A DNA stretch of 6,591 nucleotides, from contig JAAYUT010000079.1 of assembly GCA_012517485.1 (NCBI GenBank), positions 1 to 6,591 on the forward strand, written 5' to 3'. The notes under the pieces are model-generated. The model was not told the origin of the DNA. It did not search any database and saw only the letters and a program-made list of their open reading frames with translations. The position numbers and the translations under genes were made by a program. The DNA comes from Candidatus Atribacter fermentans (lineage in GTDB: Bacteria > Atribacterota > Atribacteria > Atribacterales > Atribacteraceae). This document shows positions 5,086-6,591 of the stretch, piece by piece. Within the stretch, counting starts at the first letter, position 1. Each line of letters begins with the position of its first letter.

Positions 5086-6591
5086 TTTTTTTTCTCTTAT
5101 TCTTACCCACCTCAAATCAATTCTTTCCTTTCAATTTTGGAATTATCCCTTATATGGAGTGAGCTTGTTCTTTATCCTTTGGGTTTCTTATTCAATGGGA
5201 GGTGTAGTGCTTGGTGAAGGCCAAATTTCACCAAGAGATATCTATGCCAGAAAAACCATTGAAATAATTGATGTTAAAGCTACTGAGGAAAGAAAAAATA
5301 CCTTACTTGCCGAGTTAGTTCCAGTTTATCGAATTGATGAAAACCTCACTCAAGAACGGAAGAAGGAATACATTTCTTTTTTTCAAGAATTAGAAACCAT
5401 TCGAAGTACTATTCCTCAACAAGGAATTTCTTTTGAAAAGAAAGAGGAATTTTTTCGAAAGTGGAAAATTACTTCGGGGGTTTTTGATTGGTTTATGGAA
5501 GCTCCTCCAGAAAAGTTTGAAAGAATAAAAGAGGTTTTTTTCTCAAACATGGAAAAAAATCTTAGTCAACCCATCCGCGAAGGGGAAATCGAACAAAAAA
5601 TATTAGAGAGTTATTCAGCTTATGAAAGAATGAATTTAGAGGTTGATGAAATACGTGTCTTAAATTTATTGACTTCCCGTTTTTTGAAACCAAATGCCAG
5701 AGTAGATTTGGTTGAAAACGAAAAACTACGAGAACAAGTTATAAAAAATGTTGAACCAGTTAAACGGTATATCCAAAAAGGCCAAATTTTGGTTAAAAAG
5801 GGAACTGTTGTTACTCATACTGACTTAGAAAGTCTTCGTGCCTTAGGTTTAGTTAGTGAACAATATGAATCGTATTTATTATTTGCTTTGGGGATTCTGA
5901 TTGTTTTTACTGTGGTGTTTGAATATTCTTTTATCAAGAAATTCGCTTCAGAAATCATCCAGAAGAATTCCTTTCTTTTAATTCGAATCCTTACTATAAC
6001 TGGAGTTATTGCTCTGAATGCATTATCGCTCCGTTTTTCTTGGTATTTAATATTATTAGCGGCAGTTCCATTTATCCTTTACACCTTGATGGGAAGGAAT
6101 CTGGCTTTATGTGAGTCGCTGATTCTGTTTCCTCTTTTGATGTGGGGTGAACGGGCTGATTTCATGCGAAGCTTATATATTTTTATGAATCTCTTTCTCC
6201 CGCTGTTTTTATTGGACAAAACGATTAAACGACGCGATCTGGTAAAAACCGGTTTCTGGATAGCCTTAGTAAACATAATGATGGTCATAATTTTTGGATT
6301 ACAAGAGGGAAATACTCATTTAGAATTTCTGATAAATTCTGTTTATGGTTTTGGGGGAGCGATCATCTCTTCGATTGCAGCCTTGGGTGGAATATCCTTG
6401 TTTGAGACCACCTTTCATGTCGCCACAGATTTTCGTCTTTTGGAGTTGGTTAATCCTACTCATCCGTTACTTAAACGTTTGATGATGGAAGCCCCTGGTA
6501 CCTATAGTCATAGCTTGATGATGGCCAACCTTGCTGAAGCTGCAGCCGATGCTATTGGAGCAAATCCACTATTAGCTCGAGCCGGAGCCTA
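5039..6591 (+). CDS. pgpH: 7TM-HD cyclic-di-AMP phosphodiesterase (PgpH/YqfF), 3'-truncated
   Basis: Integral membrane protein of the 7TMR-HD family; characterised members (Listeria PgpH) hydrolyse the second messenger c-di-AMP. The frame is open from ATG 5039 to the right edge, 517 codons; relatives are about 700-720, so most of the HD domain is cut off. After a basic N-terminus there is a first membrane anchor at about 38-58. An extracytoplasmic 7TMR-HDED domain follows at about 60-278, including RKTIEIIDVKAT and YIQKGQILVKKGTVV. Seven hydrophobic segments lie at about 279-297, 313-330, 334-350, 357-370, 376-392, 405-420 and 434-456. The HD domain begins with LLELVNPTHPLLKRL and EAPGTYSHSL, whose His491 should be the first metal ligand; the HD pair itself lies beyond the edge. 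The start overlaps phoH by 47 bp without a clear Shine-Dalgarno. GTG 5159 or TTG 5165 (after GGAG) are alternatives, but they would lose the basic segment before the anchor. ybeY would be expected next. Confidence 0.93.
   Translation, partial: MKNSKRTFQLKKKGFDFFSLILTHLKSILSFQFWNYPLYGVSLFFILWVSYSMGGVVLGEGQISPRDIYARKTIEIIDVKATEERKNTLLAELVPVYRIDENLTQERKKEYISFFQELETIRSTIPQQGISFEKKEEFFRKWKITSGVFDWFMEAPPEKFERIKEVFFSNMEKNLSQPIREGEIEQKILESYSAYERMNLEVDEIRVLNLLTSRFLKPNARVDLVENEKLREQVIKNVEPVKRYIQKGQILVKKGTVVTHTDLESLRALGLVSEQYESYLLFALGILIVFTVVFEYSFIKKFASEIIQKNSFLLIRILTITGVIALNALSLRFSWYLILLAAVPFILYTLMGRNLALCESLILFPLLMWGERADFMRSLYIFMNLFLPLFLLDKTIKRRDLVKTGFWIALVNIMMVIIFGLQEGNTHLEFLINSVYGFGGAIISSIAALGGISLFETTFHVATDFRLLELVNPTHPLLKRLMMEAPGTYSHSLMMANLAEAAADAIGANPLLARAGA

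Noticed and set aside
6079..6288. 69-codon minus-strand open frame within the 7TM region
   Set aside because: Antisense shadow of the pgpH membrane segments, with no ribosome site or recognisable domain.
1..6591. CRISPR array, insertion sequence, prophage or defence island
   Set aside because: No regularly spaced repeats, transposase, integrase or terminal inverted repeats were seen. All genes belong to known housekeeping families.

Overview
The window is about 6.6 kb of AT-rich bacterial chromosome carrying core housekeeping genes. There are no mobile elements, rRNA or tRNA genes, or CRISPR arrays. Gene content and order point to a Gram-positive-type or closely related low-GC lineage, meaning Bacillota or an allied deep phylum such as Atribacterota. 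The reasons are leuS next to comEA, an Asp23/Gls24 protein, the rpsU-yqeY-phoH-yqfF order, and a cyclic-di-AMP phosphodiesterase of the PgpH type. The phylum is inferred from context and is not proven by the sequence alone.

Layout, left to right. (1) The C-terminal three quarters of leucyl-tRNA synthetase (leuS), whose 5' end lies upstream of the window. (2) An AT-rich gap of about 170 bp with a candidate promoter and a nearly G-free stretch. (3) A complete comEA-type gene for a membrane-anchored DNA-uptake receptor (TM, SLBB, then two HhH motifs). (4) On the opposite strand and convergent with comEA, a small Asp23/Gls24 (DUF322) gene. (5) A 301-bp intergenic region between two divergent genes, ending in a full-consensus sigma70 promoter (TTGACA-17-TATAAT). 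(6) From that promoter, a tightly packed rightward operon: rpsU (bS21), a yqeY/GatB-like gene overlapping it by ATGA, phoH (PhoH-family ATPase, TTG start) and a 7TM-HD protein (PgpH/YqfF) that runs off the right edge just inside its HD domain.

The operon combines ribosome and RNA functions (bS21, YqeY, PhoH) with c-di-AMP degradation (PgpH). In Bacillus-type genomes the same genes are separated by yqeZ, yqfA, yqfB and the sporulation genes yqfC and yqfD, none of which is present here. The arrangement is therefore compact and fits a non-sporulating relative or an ancestral order. The pgpH gene is easily missed because it has no stop codon inside the window.

I found no convincing previously undescribed system. 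The observations most worth checking are the compact operon, the in-frame tandem stops separating yqeY from phoH, the comEA gene without an adjacent comEC, and the G-poor leader ahead of comEA.
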